NCBI GenBank assembly: GCA_963714155.1
Contig: OY970236.1
Span: forward strand, 434,001 to 498,000
Direction: 5' to 3'
Length of the DNA: 64,000 nucleotides
DNA from: VRUE01 sp963714155
Lineage (GTDB): Bacteria > Actinomycetota > Thermoleophilia > Solirubrobacterales > 70-9
Notes under the pieces: model-generated
What the model was told of the DNA's origin: nothing
Seen by the model: the letters and a program-made list of their open reading frames with translations, nothing else
The model's database searches: none
In this document: in pieces, positions 52,917-61,528 of the stretch
How positions within the stretch are numbered: position 1 is the stretch's first letter
Layout of the letters: each line of letters begins with the position of its first letter
Position numbers and translations under genes: made by a program

Positions 52917-52934
52917 TTTTCCCGAGCGGGATAA
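52917..52934. promoter_or_regulatory. hipBA operator 2
   Basis: TTTTCCCGAGCGGGATAA, same core CCCG-AG-CGGG; centre 49 bp from operators 1 and 3. Confidence 0.75.
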
Positions 52935-52965
52935 ATAGGCCGTTTGCGTGCTTGGTTAGGCTAAT

Positions 52966-52983
52966 TTAGCCCGAACGGGAAAA
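52966..52983. promoter_or_regulatory. hipBA operator 3, overlapping the start codon
   Basis: TTAGCCCGAACGGGAAAA; its last base is the A of the hipB ATG. TAATTT at 52962-52967, a possible -10, touches its left end. Confidence 0.72.
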
Positions 52984-53201
52984 TGGATCGGACCTTGATC
53001 GACAGCTATGAGGCGCTCGGGTCGCTGGTCAGAGCACGACGGAATGAGCTCAGGCTCAACCAGACTGAGCTGGCCGAGGTGGCCGGGACGACGCTGCGCT
53101 TCATCAGCGAACTGGAGCGGGGCAAGCGGACCGCTCAGCTCGATGGCGTTTTCCGCGTGCTCGCCGCGCTTGGCATCGACCTTGAAGCGCGGACGCAGTG
53201 A
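52983..53201 (+). CDS. hipB: HipB-type antitoxin, XRE-family regulator
   Basis: 72 aa, an almost pure XRE helix-turn-helix: LGSLVRARRNELRLNQTELAEVAGTTLRFISELERGKRTAQLDGVFRVLAALGIDL. Binds the palindromes upstream and neutralises HipA. Overlaps hipA by 4 bp (GTGA). There is hardly any room for a normal leader, so translation may start from a very short 5' end. Confidence 0.9.
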   Translation: MDRTLIDSYEALGSLVRARRNELRLNQTELAEVAGTTLRFISELERGKRTAQLDGVFRVLAALGIDLEARTQ

Positions 53202-54466
53202 GCGACGGGCTCGACGTTTACCTGCATGGTCAGCGGGCGGGCAGGCTGGAGCGCAAATCGCAGGCGCGCTTGAGCTTTGCCTACGCCGATAAGTGGATCG
53301 AGAAGAAGAGCGCGCCAATATCGCTGAGCCTGCCGCTGCGCGAGGGGGTCTATGGCCACGATGAATGCGCGCCCTTCTTCGAGGGCCTGCTGCCGGAGGG
53401 GGATTTCCTCAAAGCGATCTCACGCACTCTGCACGTTTCCGCGCGCAACTCCTTCCAGTTGCTTGCCGAGCTCGGTGGTGAGTGTGCTGGGGCGATCTCG
53501 GTCGGCCCGATCGGCGGGCCGGTGCCCGGGCAGGCGGAGCACCCCCCGCGGTGGCTCAGCGAGAGCGATCTGGCCGAGCTGCTCACTGACCTCCCCGATC
53601 GGCCCCTGCTCGGCAGCATTGACGAGGAGGACGGGGTCCGAATCTCCCTGGCCGGCGCCCAGGACAAGGTTGGAGTCCTCTTCGACGGGGAGCGCATCGG
53701 GCTCAGCCAGGGGTACCCGCCCAGCACCCACATCGTCAAGGCGCCGATCCCCGGCGTCAACGATCCCATCGCCAACGAGGCCTTCTGCATGGAGCTCGCC
53801 GCCATCGCCGACCTCGACGCCGCCCGCGCCGAGCCGCGCACCGCCGACGGCCACGAGTACCTGCTCGTCCAACGCTACGACCGCGACAAGGGCGCCGAGC
53901 CGGACGGTCGCCTCCACCAGGAGGACCTCTGCCAGGCGCTTGGGCTGGTGCCCGCGGTCAAGTACGAAAACGAGGGCGGCCCGAACGTCGCCGACTGCGC
54001 GCAGCTGATCCACCGCCACTCCGCTGCCCCCGCGCGCGACATCATCGCCTTCCTCGATGCGCTGGTCTTCAACTTCCTGATCGGTAACAACGACGCCCAC
54101 TCGAAGAACTACTCGCTGCTGCTCGACGGGCCCGGCGCGATCCGCATCGCGCCGCTATACGACCTGCTCTCGATCGCGGTGATCGATGGGGCCAGCCGCA
54201 GGCTGGCGATGAAGTACGGCGGCGAGAAGCGCCCCGGCTATTTGCGCCGTCGGCACCTGCACCGCTTGGCAGGTGAACTCGAGGTCCGCCCGTCCCTGGT
54301 CGAGCGGCGAGCGCTGGAGATGATCGACCGCATCCACGCCTCGATCGATGAGGCGCGCCGCGCCCTGCCGGCCGAGTTCCAGGATCGGTCCATCCTCGAG
54401 CAGATCACCCGGGTCATCGCCGATCGCTCGCTGCGCTTGCGGAAAGCGCCTTCCGAACCGGAGTGA
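53198..54466 (+). CDS. hipA: HipA-type serine/threonine kinase toxin
   Basis: 422 aa from GTG 53198. The family phosphorylates a tRNA synthetase (GltX in E. coli) and causes growth arrest. Seen: N-terminal subdomain (APFFEGLLPEGDF), Ser150 in RISLAGAQDK, the position of the autophosphorylated Ser in E. coli HipA, Lys181 in HIVKAP, catalytic Asp299 in IGNNDAHSKN and the metal-binding Asp322 in PLYDLLS. All key residues are present, so it is probably active. Confidence 0.93.
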   Translation: MSDGLDVYLHGQRAGRLERKSQARLSFAYADKWIEKKSAPISLSLPLREGVYGHDECAPFFEGLLPEGDFLKAISRTLHVSARNSFQLLAELGGECAGAISVGPIGGPVPGQAEHPPRWLSESDLAELLTDLPDRPLLGSIDEEDGVRISLAGAQDKVGVLFDGERIGLSQGYPPSTHIVKAPIPGVNDPIANEAFCMELAAIADLDAARAEPRTADGHEYLLVQRYDRDKGAEPDGRLHQEDLCQALGLVPAVKYENEGGPNVADCAQLIHRHSAAPARDIIAFLDALVFNFLIGNNDAHSKNYSLLLDGPGAIRIAPLYDLLSIAVIDGASRRLAMKYGGEKRPGYLRRRHLHRLAGELEVRPSLVERRALEMIDRIHASIDEARRALPAEFQDRSILEQITRVIADRSLRLRKAPSEPE

Positions 54467-54500
54467 GCGGCAAAAGAGCCCTTGACCTGGACGCGATTCC

Positions 54501-54520
54501 ATACGAACATACGTTCGTAT
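54501..54520. promoter_or_regulatory. LexA (SOS) box of the mutagenesis cassette
   Basis: ATACGAACATACGTTCGTAT contains CGAAC-N4-GTTCG, the Gram-positive/actinobacterial LexA site. It overlaps the imuB start codon (ATG 54519), and TTGACC at 54482-54487 lies upstream as a possible -35. Confidence 0.88.
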
Positions 54521-55532
54521 GGAGGTTGCCTGCGTCCTAATCCCCAAGCCCGCGCTCGCCGACCCGGTTGAGGCCGGTGAGCTGACCGAGGGACTGCTGC
54601 GCCGACTTGAGAGGATCGGCGCCGCGGTCGAGTCGGAGCGGGCCGGGGAGGCGTTCTTTGCCCTCGATGGGTTGCGTGGGATCCACGGGGGCGAGAGCGC
54701 CGGGGTGCTGGCGGCGGCGCGGCGAGAGGCGGAGATCGAGGTGCGGATCGGGGTTGCGCCCACCCGCTTCGCCGCCCACGCCGCCGCGCAGCGGGAGGCG
54801 ATCGTCCCACCGTCGGCCGCGGGCGACTTCCTGGCAGCGCTCCCCGTCTCGACGCTGGTCGGCAGGCTTGTGCTGTCGCCGCGCGAGGCGGGGAGCCTGA
54901 TCGAGACGATGCGGCGGCTGGGGATCGAGGCGCTGGGCGACCTTGCGGCGCTCTCCCCGGCCCGCATCGCCGATCGCTTCGGGCCCGCGGGGTTAGAGGC
55001 GCTGCAGCTTGCCCGCGGCGAAGAGGCGCCGCTGCGACCGCGCCGCCCGCATGAGGAGCTGGCCGAGCAAGTCGAGCTGCCCGAAGGGGCCGCTGGCGGT
55101 CAGCTCGAGCACGCCCTGAAACTGCTCGTCGCCCGGCTGCTCGCGGCGCCGCAGCGCAAGGGGAGAACGGTGCTGGGGCTGCGCCTCGGCGCCGTGCTCA
55201 GCGGCGGCGGCAGCTGGAGCGTCGATCAGGGGCTGGGGCGCCCGACCGCCTCGGCGCAGACTCTGGGCGCGGTGCTGATGCCGCGGCTGGAGGCGCTGCC
55301 GGGGCCGGTTGCCGCCCTGCGCCTGCGGGCGCTCGGCCTCGGCCCGCCGGTCGGCGACCAGCTCGAGCTCTCGGTCCACGGCTGCGAGCACCGGCGCCGC
55401 CGCCTCGGCGAGGCGATCCGCGAGGTCCGCGCCGCCCAGGGCGGCGACTCGCTGCTGACGATCGTGCCGCTCGACTCCGCCTCGCGCTTCCCCGAGCGCT
55501 GGGCGATGCTGACCCCGAGCCCGGATCGATGA
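54519..55532 (+). CDS. imuB: ImuB-like inactive Y-family polymerase
   Basis: 337 aa, shorter than typical ImuB (~500). Begins MEVACVLIPKPALADP. The palm motif DxD and the SxDE catalytic acids of Pol IV are not seen; LDGLRGIHGG stands where they should be. The helix-hairpin-helix part (LGIEALGDLAALSPARIADRFGPAGLEALQLARGEE) and little-finger-like domain are visible. In known systems ImuB carries DnaE2 to the clamp. No imuA gene is adjacent. The next start overlaps its stop. Confidence 0.85.
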   Translation: MEVACVLIPKPALADPVEAGELTEGLLRRLERIGAAVESERAGEAFFALDGLRGIHGGESAGVLAAARREAEIEVRIGVAPTRFAAHAAAQREAIVPPSAAGDFLAALPVSTLVGRLVLSPREAGSLIETMRRLGIEALGDLAALSPARIADRFGPAGLEALQLARGEEAPLRPRRPHEELAEQVELPEGAAGGQLEHALKLLVARLLAAPQRKGRTVLGLRLGAVLSGGGSWSVDQGLGRPTASAQTLGAVLMPRLEALPGPVAALRLRALGLGPPVGDQLELSVHGCEHRRRRLGEAIREVRAAQGGDSLLTIVPLDSASRFPERWAMLTPSPDR

Positions 55533-55777
55533 CGCCCGGCTTGCGGCGGCTGTACGTGCCGCGACCGGCGAGGGTCGAGGCCGATTCGGCGGGGAAGCCG
55601 CTCACGGTCGACGGGATCGCGGTCGAGGCGGTGCGCGAGGAGTGGGTGGTCGAGGACCGCTGGTGGACGCCGCACCCGCTCGGCCGCCACTACTTCGAGC
55701 TGCTGCTGGCCGATGGCCGCAACACGGTCGTCTTTCGCAGCATCGTCAGCAGGCGCTGGTACCGGCAGCGCGCCTGA
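55529..55777 (+). CDS. Small protein of the imuB-dnaE2 cassette (DUF6504-like)
   Basis: 82 aa with overlapping start and stop on both sides (ATGA / TGATG). Central pattern VEAVREEWVVEDRWWTPHPLGRHYFELLLADG and a basic C-terminus (SRRWYRQR). Small proteins of this kind are common between imuB and dnaE2 in actinobacteria; their function is not known to me. Confidence 0.78.
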   Translation: MTPGLRRLYVPRPARVEADSAGKPLTVDGIAVEAVREEWVVEDRWWTPHPLGRHYFELLLADGRNTVVFRSIVSRRWYRQRA

Positions 55778-58700
55778 TGGCGCCGGCCGCTTCCTACATC
55801 GAGCTGCACGCTCACTCGGCCTTCTCCTTCCTCGACGGGGCCTCGACCCCGGCCGAGCTGGCGGGGGCCGCGGCGGAGCTGGGCTACTCGGCCTTCGCCC
55901 TGACCGATCACGATGGGATCTGGGGCTCGATGGAGCTCGTCGACGCTTGCAGGGGGCTCCCGGTCCGGCCGATAACCGGCGCCGAGATCACGGTGGGGAG
56001 CGCTCACCTCACCCTTCTCGCCGAGGACGCGACCGGCTACCGCAACCTCTGCCGGCTGCTCACCGCCGCCCACTCCCACACGCGCGACGGTGCGCAGCGC
56101 AGCGCTGGGCAACCGTCGGTCACCTTCGAGCAGATAGAGGAGCACGCCGAGGGCCTGGTCTGCCTCTCGGGCTGCGCGGGCACAGGAATGCTCACCGCCG
56201 CCTGGGCGCGGGGTGACGCGGCGGCGGGAGCAGCAACTGCTCGCAGGCTGCTCGGTGCCTTCGGGCGCGACCGCTTCCGGATTGAGCTGCAGCGGCCCTT
56301 CTGGCGCCGTGACCGCAGCCGCAACCGCTGGCTCGCCGGGCTCGCTGAGCGGCTGGGGATCGCCGCCGTCGCCACCGGCAACGTCCACTCTCACGCCAAG
56401 CACCGCGCCCACCTGCAGGATGCCTTCGTCGCGATTCGCCTGGGGATGACGCTGGAGGAGTCGGAGTCGTTGCGGCGGGGGAACCGCAGCTCGGCCCTGC
56501 GCTCGCCGCAGGCGATGGCGGAGTGCTTCGCCGATCATCCCGACGCCGTCACCGAGACCCTGCGGCTGGCCGAGCGGCTCGAGTTCGACCTCAGCAGGGA
56601 GCTCGGCTACCGCTACCCGCGCGAAGGGGAGCCCGGGGTCGACCGCAAACTGGCCGAGCTCTGCCGGGCGCTGCTGGTGCAGCGCTACGAGTCCAAGTCT
56701 GAGCACAGGCCGAGGGCCGAAGCGGACCTCGAGCAAGAGCTGCAGACGATCCGCGCCCTCGGCCTCTCCGGCTTCTTCCTCCTCCATCACGATCTGCTCG
56801 TGCTCGCCCGCGAAGTCGCCGAGGAGGTGCGGGGACGGGGCTCGGCCCGCTCGATCCTGCCGCCCGGCCGCGGCCGCGGCTCCAGCGTCAGCTCGATCGT
56901 CTGCTACCTCACCGGCCTCTCCCACATCGACCCCGTCGCCAACGACCTCAACTCCAGCCGCTTCCTCAACGAGGAGGTCGGCAAGCAGGTGGCGGCGACG
57001 ATGCCCGACATCGACCTCGACTTCCCCCGCGACATCCGCGAGGTGCTGATCCCGCGCGTGCACGAGCGCTACGGGGCCGAGCACTCGGCCCTGGTCGCCG
57101 CCTTCCCCACCTACCGCCCGCGCGGGGCAGTGCGCGACCTCGGCAAGGTGCTGGGGCTGCCGCAGGAGGAGATCGACAAGGTCGCCGGGATGGTCGGCTT
57201 CCACGAGCGCAAGGGGGACATCGAGAAGGACGTCGTCGCCGCGATCGGCCGGGCGCGGGCGACGACGCCGCGCTGGCAGAAGCTGCTCGAGCTCTGCCCG
57301 GAGGCGATGGGCCTGCCCCGCCACGTCTCCCAGCACCCGGGCGGGATGGTGATCTCGACCCGGCCGCTGATCGACGTCTGCCCGGTCGTGCCGGCGGCGA
57401 TGGAGGGGCGCCAGATCGTCCAGTGGGACAAGGACTCCTGTTCTGATGCAGGTTTGCTCAAGATCGACCTGCTCGGCCTGGGGATGCTCTCCGCGGTCGA
57501 GCGCTGCATCGAGGAAGTGGGGGAGACGCGGGGAGAGTCGCTTGACCTCTCGCGCATCCCCTTCGACGACCCGGCGACCTACCGCTCGATTCAGGCCGCC
57601 GAGACGACCGGCGTCTTCCAGATCGAGAGCCGTGCGCAGATGTCGATGCTGCCGCGCACCCTGCCGGAAAACCTCGACGACCTCACCGTGCAGGTGGCGC
57701 TGGTCCGCCCCGGGCCGATCCAGGGCGGCGCCGTCCACCCATATATAGAGCGGCTGAAGCGCCGCCGCGAGGATCCCGAGGGCTTCGAGATCCCCTACGA
57801 GCACCCGCTGCTGAAAGACGCCCTCGAGTACACCCTGGGCACGATCGTCTTCCAGGAGCAGGTGATCGAAGTGGCGATTGCGCTGGCCGGCTTCAGCGCC
57901 GCCCAGGCCGACTCGCTGCGGCGGGCGATGAGCCGCAAGCGCTCCGAGGCGGCGATCCGCAAGCACCACGAGGACTTCATCGCCGGCGCCGTCGAGGTGA
58001 ACAAAGTGCCCGTGGAGGTGGCGGAGAAAGTCTGGGGCCAGATCCAGGGCTTCTCCGGCTTCGGCTTCCCGAAGGCGCACTCGGCCGCCTTCGGCCTGCT
58101 CGCCTACCAGTCGGCCTGGCTGCGGGTCCACCGCCCGCAGGAGTTCCTCTGCGCCCTGCTCAACGAGCAGCCGATGGGCTTCTACCCGCCCGACGCGCTG
58201 GTCCACGAGGCACAGCGGCGGGGAGTGAGCCTGGCCGGCCCCGACGCCAACCGCAGCCGCGTGCTCTGCCACGTCGAGCGGATCGAAGGCGAGCTGACCG
58301 TGCGGGTCGGCCTCGGCTACGTCAAGGGCGTGCGCGGGGAGGAGATGGAGAGCCTGGTCGCCGGCCGCGAGCGCAGCGGCGACTACGCCGGGATCGCCGA
58401 CCTCGCCTCGCGCTCGGGGGCGGGCCGCGACGGCCTCGAGCGCCTCGCCTGGGCCGGCGCCCTCGACGACCTGGTCGGCGAGGAAGGCGCCTGGATCCCG
58501 GTCGCCGGCAGCGGCAGGAGGGAGGCGCTGTGGGAAGCGGGTGGCGCCGGCACCGGGGTTCGCCACGGCTCTGACGTGCAAATGGCGCTGCCGCTGGAAC
58601 CGCCGCGAGCGCCCGAGCTGGAGCCGCTCGACGAGTGGCAGCGGGTCGTCGCCAACTACCGCTCGATCGGGGTCACCCTCGACGAGCACCCGATGGGGCT

Positions 58701-59178
58701 GATGCGCGAGGACCTCGAGGCCGAGATCCTCAGCAGCGCCGACCTGGAGCAGGCCGAGAATGGTGACACCGTCACGGTGGCCGGCATGGTCGTCGCCCGC
58801 CAGCGCCCCGGGACAGCCAACGGCATCGTCTTCATGCTGCTCGAGGACGAGCGCGGAACCGTCAACCTGGTCGTCCCGCCGCCGGTCTACGAGCGTTGCC
58901 GCGCCGCCGTCCGCGCCGCGCCCCTGGTGCGAGCCAAGGGCAGGCTCGAGCGCCACGAAGGCGTCACCAACGTCGTCGTTTCCGCGGTAGTCGAGCTGAG
59001 CATCCCGAAGGCTTCGGCCCGGCGCGGGCGTGACGGCGAAGCGACAAAGGGTCAGCGCCTCGTGACCTCACCCATGCCGTCGCGTCAACGCGGCGCCCCT
59101 CATCGCCAGATGCGCGAGCGCGCTGTTGCTGAGCTACGCGCTGTGGCTCCCGGCGCCCACAGCTGGGGACGCCGGTGA
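55777..59178 (+). CDS. dnaE2: Error-prone DNA polymerase III alpha subunit DnaE2
   Basis: 1133 aa from ATG 55777. PHP domain first (ELHAHSAFSFLDGAS, LTDHDGIWGS), then the C-family palm with catalytic Asps in PDIDLDFPRDIR, plus GRGRGSSVSSIVCYLTGLSHIDP, FQIESRAQMSMLPR and FQEQVIEVAIALAGF; C-terminal OB fold near 985-1080 (VTVAGMVVARQRPGTANG). Performs SOS mutagenesis with ImuB. The last 45 bp overlap the convergent hxlR-type gene; the C-terminal ~50 residues are basic and unlike the core. Confidence 0.95.
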   Translation: MAPAASYIELHAHSAFSFLDGASTPAELAGAAAELGYSAFALTDHDGIWGSMELVDACRGLPVRPITGAEITVGSAHLTLLAEDATGYRNLCRLLTAAHSHTRDGAQRSAGQPSVTFEQIEEHAEGLVCLSGCAGTGMLTAAWARGDAAAGAATARRLLGAFGRDRFRIELQRPFWRRDRSRNRWLAGLAERLGIAAVATGNVHSHAKHRAHLQDAFVAIRLGMTLEESESLRRGNRSSALRSPQAMAECFADHPDAVTETLRLAERLEFDLSRELGYRYPREGEPGVDRKLAELCRALLVQRYESKSEHRPRAEADLEQELQTIRALGLSGFFLLHHDLLVLAREVAEEVRGRGSARSILPPGRGRGSSVSSIVCYLTGLSHIDPVANDLNSSRFLNEEVGKQVAATMPDIDLDFPRDIREVLIPRVHERYGAEHSALVAAFPTYRPRGAVRDLGKVLGLPQEEIDKVAGMVGFHERKGDIEKDVVAAIGRARATTPRWQKLLELCPEAMGLPRHVSQHPGGMVISTRPLIDVCPVVPAAMEGRQIVQWDKDSCSDAGLLKIDLLGLGMLSAVERCIEEVGETRGESLDLSRIPFDDPATYRSIQAAETTGVFQIESRAQMSMLPRTLPENLDDLTVQVALVRPGPIQGGAVHPYIERLKRRREDPEGFEIPYEHPLLKDALEYTLGTIVFQEQVIEVAIALAGFSAAQADSLRRAMSRKRSEAAIRKHHEDFIAGAVEVNKVPVEVAEKVWGQIQGFSGFGFPKAHSAAFGLLAYQSAWLRVHRPQEFLCALLNEQPMGFYPPDALVHEAQRRGVSLAGPDANRSRVLCHVERIEGELTVRVGLGYVKGVRGEEMESLVAGRERSGDYAGIADLASRSGAGRDGLERLAWAGALDDLVGEEGAWIPVAGSGRREALWEAGGAGTGVRHGSDVQMALPLEPPRAPELEPLDEWQRVVANYRSIGVTLDEHPMGLMREDLEAEILSSADLEQAENGDTVTVAGMVVARQRPGTANGIVFMLLEDERGTVNLVVPPPVYERCRAAVRAAPLVRAKGRLERHEGVTNVVVSAVVELSIPKASARRGRDGEATKGQRLVTSPMPSRQRGAPHRQMRERAVAELRAVAPGAHSWGRR

Positions 59179-59841
59179 GCACTCACACGGCTCGGGCATC
59201 GGGAAGAGGCGGAGGAAGCGCTTGGCGGCTTGCTTGGGGCCCTCGATTCGAGCGGCGCCGGAGGCGAGGGCCTCATCGAGGGGGAGCTGGCCGCCGAGGA
59301 CGGCGCCGAAGCTGGGGGCATCGGCAAGGGCGAGCTTGGCGGTTGGGTCTTGGGCGGCGCCACGGCCGAGGTCGATTTCTCCGCCGGCGATCGCCACGCG
59401 GAAGCTTTCCTCGCCGATTCGCAGCTCATAGGTGGCATCCAGCTCCCCCGCTACCTCCGGGTCAAAGAGCGAGCGCAGGGCGAGGACGATCGAGTCGGGG
59501 CCGATCTCCTGTGAGTCGGGCGGGATCGGCGAGCGGGCGCCCCAGGCGCCGAGCTTGGTCACGACCGGCTCCAGCTCACGGCCCCACTCGGTCAGCTCGT
59601 AGACCGTGGAGGCCGCCGGCGGCGGCAATTTGCGACGCTGTATGACGCCGCCCTGCTCGAGGTCGCGTAGGCGCTCGGAGAGGATGTTCGAGCTAGCGTG
59701 GGGCAGACCGGCACGCAGGTCCGTGAAGCGCTTCGGACCGAGCAGCAGTTCGCGGACTACCAGCAGGGCCCAACGCTCGCCGACTACGTCGAGGGCGTAG
59801 GCGAAACGACAAGCCTCTCCGTATGAGCGCTTGGTTGCCAC
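59134..59841 (-). CDS. HxlR-family regulator fused to an SCP2-like domain
   Basis: 235 aa. Winged-helix HxlR domain at 1-105 (ACRFAYALDVVGERWALLVVRELLLGPKRFTDLRAGLPHASSNILSERLRDLEQGGVI) and a C-terminal SCP2/sterol-carrier-like domain (about 125-215: YELRIGEESFRVAIAGGEIDLGRG...DAPSFGAVLGGQLPLDEAL). The tail may sense a lipophilic ligand. Divergent from the MFS exporter across ~108 AT-rich bp, which it probably represses. The 3' end overlaps dnaE2. Confidence 0.88.
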   Translation of the reverse strand: MATKRSYGEACRFAYALDVVGERWALLVVRELLLGPKRFTDLRAGLPHASSNILSERLRDLEQGGVIQRRKLPPPAASTVYELTEWGRELEPVVTKLGAWGARSPIPPDSQEIGPDSIVLALRSLFDPEVAGELDATYELRIGEESFRVAIAGGEIDLGRGAAQDPTAKLALADAPSFGAVLGGQLPLDEALASGAARIEGPKQAAKRFLRLFPMPEPCECSPASPAVGAGSHSA

Positions 59842-59949
59842 GTGAATAAGTTTACAACGATGAAATGCGGATATGCAAGTCAGTAGTTGTTTTTTTGAAC
59901 CATTTGCTAGAGTGCCCGCAGTAAATCTGGATCAGGCAAGGAGGCCTAG
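59842..59949. promoter_or_regulatory. Divergent regulatory region of the HxlR regulator and MFS exporter
   Basis: AT-rich compared with everything around it, with T7 at 59890-59896 and an ACAAC...GTTGT inverted pair flanking GATGAAATGCGGATATGC. Ends in AAGGAGG (59938-59944), an exact Shine-Dalgarno for the MFS gene. Confidence 0.5.
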
Positions 59950-61464
59950 ATGACCGCAGAAGCAGCGACAACCAACCAGGCCACCAAAATGGCCGAGCCC
60001 GACCGCAGTCGCTGGCTCGCCCTTTACGTCCTCTGCGCGGGGGTGCTGATGATCGTCCTCGACGTGACGATCGTCAACGTCGCCCTGCCGACGATCCAGG
60101 ACAGCCTCGGTTTCTCCCAGAGCGACCTCACCTGGGTCGTCAACGCCTACCTGGTCCCCTTCGGCGGCCTGCTGCTGCTCGCCGGCCGCCTCGGCGACCT
60201 GCTCGGCCAGCGCAAGATGTTCCTGATCGGACTCGGCATTTTCATCGCCGCTTCGCTGCTTTGCGCCGCCGCTGAGAACCAGGCGATGTTGATCGCCGGC
60301 CGCTTCTTCGCCGGCGTCGGCGGCGCGCTCTCCTCGGCCGTGGTCCTGGGGATGATCGTGACGATGTTCCCCGAGCCGCGCGAGCAGGCGAAAGCGATCG
60401 GCGTCTACGGCTTCGTCGCCTCCGCCGGCGGCTCGATCGGCCTGCTCCTCGGCGGCGCCCTGACCCAGGCGATCAGCTGGCACTGGATCTTCATCATCAA
60501 CCTGCCGATCGGCATTGCCACCGCTTACGGAGCCCTGCGCCTGGTCGAGAACAAGCCCGGCATCGGCTTCAAGGCCGGCGCTGACATTCCCGGCGCGGCG
60601 CTGATCACCAGCTCGCTGATGATCGGCGTCTACGCCATCCTCGGCGTCAGCGAGCACGGCTGGGGCGACGCTCAGACTCTGATCCTCGGCGCGATCTCGA
60701 TCGCCCTCGGCGCCGCTTTCATCGCCCGCCAGGCGCGGATCGAGAACCCCTTGATGCCGCTGCGCCTCTTCCACCATCGCAACGTGGTCGGGGCCAACAT
60801 AATCCAGGCCTTCCTGGTCGCCGGCATGTTCGGCATGTTCTTCCTTGGCGCTCTCTACCTGCAGCGGGTGCTCGGCTACGACGCGCTCCAAGTCGGCCTT
60901 GCCTTCCTGCCGACGACGGTCGTGATGGGGACGATGTCGCTCGGCTTCTCGGAAAAGCTGATCATGCGCTTCGGCCCGCGGACGACGCTGATCCCGGGCG
61001 TGATCATGGTTGGCATCGGCCTGCTGCTCTTCGCCCGCACCCCGGTCCACGGCGACTACCTGACCGATCTGCTGGCGCCGCTGCTGCTGATCGGCTTCGG
61101 CGTCGGCACCGCCTTCCCTTCGCTGATGACGCTGGCGATGTCAGGAGCGACGCCCGAGGACTCGGGCCTCGCCTCCGGCGTGGTCAGCACCAGCATGCAG
61201 GTGGGCGGCGCGATCGGCCTCGCCGTGCTGGCGACGCTCGCCGCACAGCGCACCGACAGCCAGCTCGCCGACGGCGCCGGTCAGCTGGCCGCGCTCAACT
61301 CGGGCTACCACCTCGCCTACCTGATCGGTGCAGCCCTAGTTGCCATCGCCGTAGTGGTCGCGGTCACCGTCCTGCGCGAAGTGCCGATGCCCTCACCGGA
61401 GGAGATGGCCGAACACGCTCAGCAGCCGGCGGGCGAGAGCGAGCCGGCCTACTCCGAGGCCTGA
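59950..61464 (+). CDS. MFS exporter, DHA2 (EmrB/QacA) family, 14 TMS
   Basis: 504 aa. DHA2 signatures: MIVLDVTIVNVALPTIQ, WVVNAYLVPFGGLLLLAGRLGDLLGQRKMF, and motif C region GFVASAGGSIGLLLGGALTQ-AISWHWIFIINLPIG. Proton-driven export of drugs or lipophilic compounds. Likely controlled by the divergent HxlR-SCP2 regulator. Confidence 0.93.
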   Translation: MTAEAATTNQATKMAEPDRSRWLALYVLCAGVLMIVLDVTIVNVALPTIQDSLGFSQSDLTWVVNAYLVPFGGLLLLAGRLGDLLGQRKMFLIGLGIFIAASLLCAAAENQAMLIAGRFFAGVGGALSSAVVLGMIVTMFPEPREQAKAIGVYGFVASAGGSIGLLLGGALTQAISWHWIFIINLPIGIATAYGALRLVENKPGIGFKAGADIPGAALITSSLMIGVYAILGVSEHGWGDAQTLILGAISIALGAAFIARQARIENPLMPLRLFHHRNVVGANIIQAFLVAGMFGMFFLGALYLQRVLGYDALQVGLAFLPTTVVMGTMSLGFSEKLIMRFGPRTTLIPGVIMVGIGLLLFARTPVHGDYLTDLLAPLLLIGFGVGTAFPSLMTLAMSGATPEDSGLASGVVSTSMQVGGAIGLAVLATLAAQRTDSQLADGAGQLAALNSGYHLAYLIGAALVAIAVVVAVTVLREVPMPSPEEMAEHAQQPAGESEPAYSEA

Positions 61465-61469
61465 TCCTC

Positions 61470-61516
61470 TTCCGGTGCGCTTTATGTGGCCCACGGCTAT
61501 ATAAGGCGCACCGGAA
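61470..61516. terminator. Hairpin shared by convergent genes
   Basis: 11-bp perfect stem TTCCGGTGCGC/GCGCACCGGAA, 25-nt AT-rich loop, between the MFS and sigma-factor genes. No long T-run, so a factor-assisted or bidirectional terminator. Confidence 0.55.
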
Positions 61517-61528
61517 CGGACTGTGGCG

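Noticed and set aside
55690..58956. 1088-codon minus-strand frame opposite dnaE2
   Set aside because: Antisense shadow of a high-GC gene; composition and lack of motifs argue against coding.
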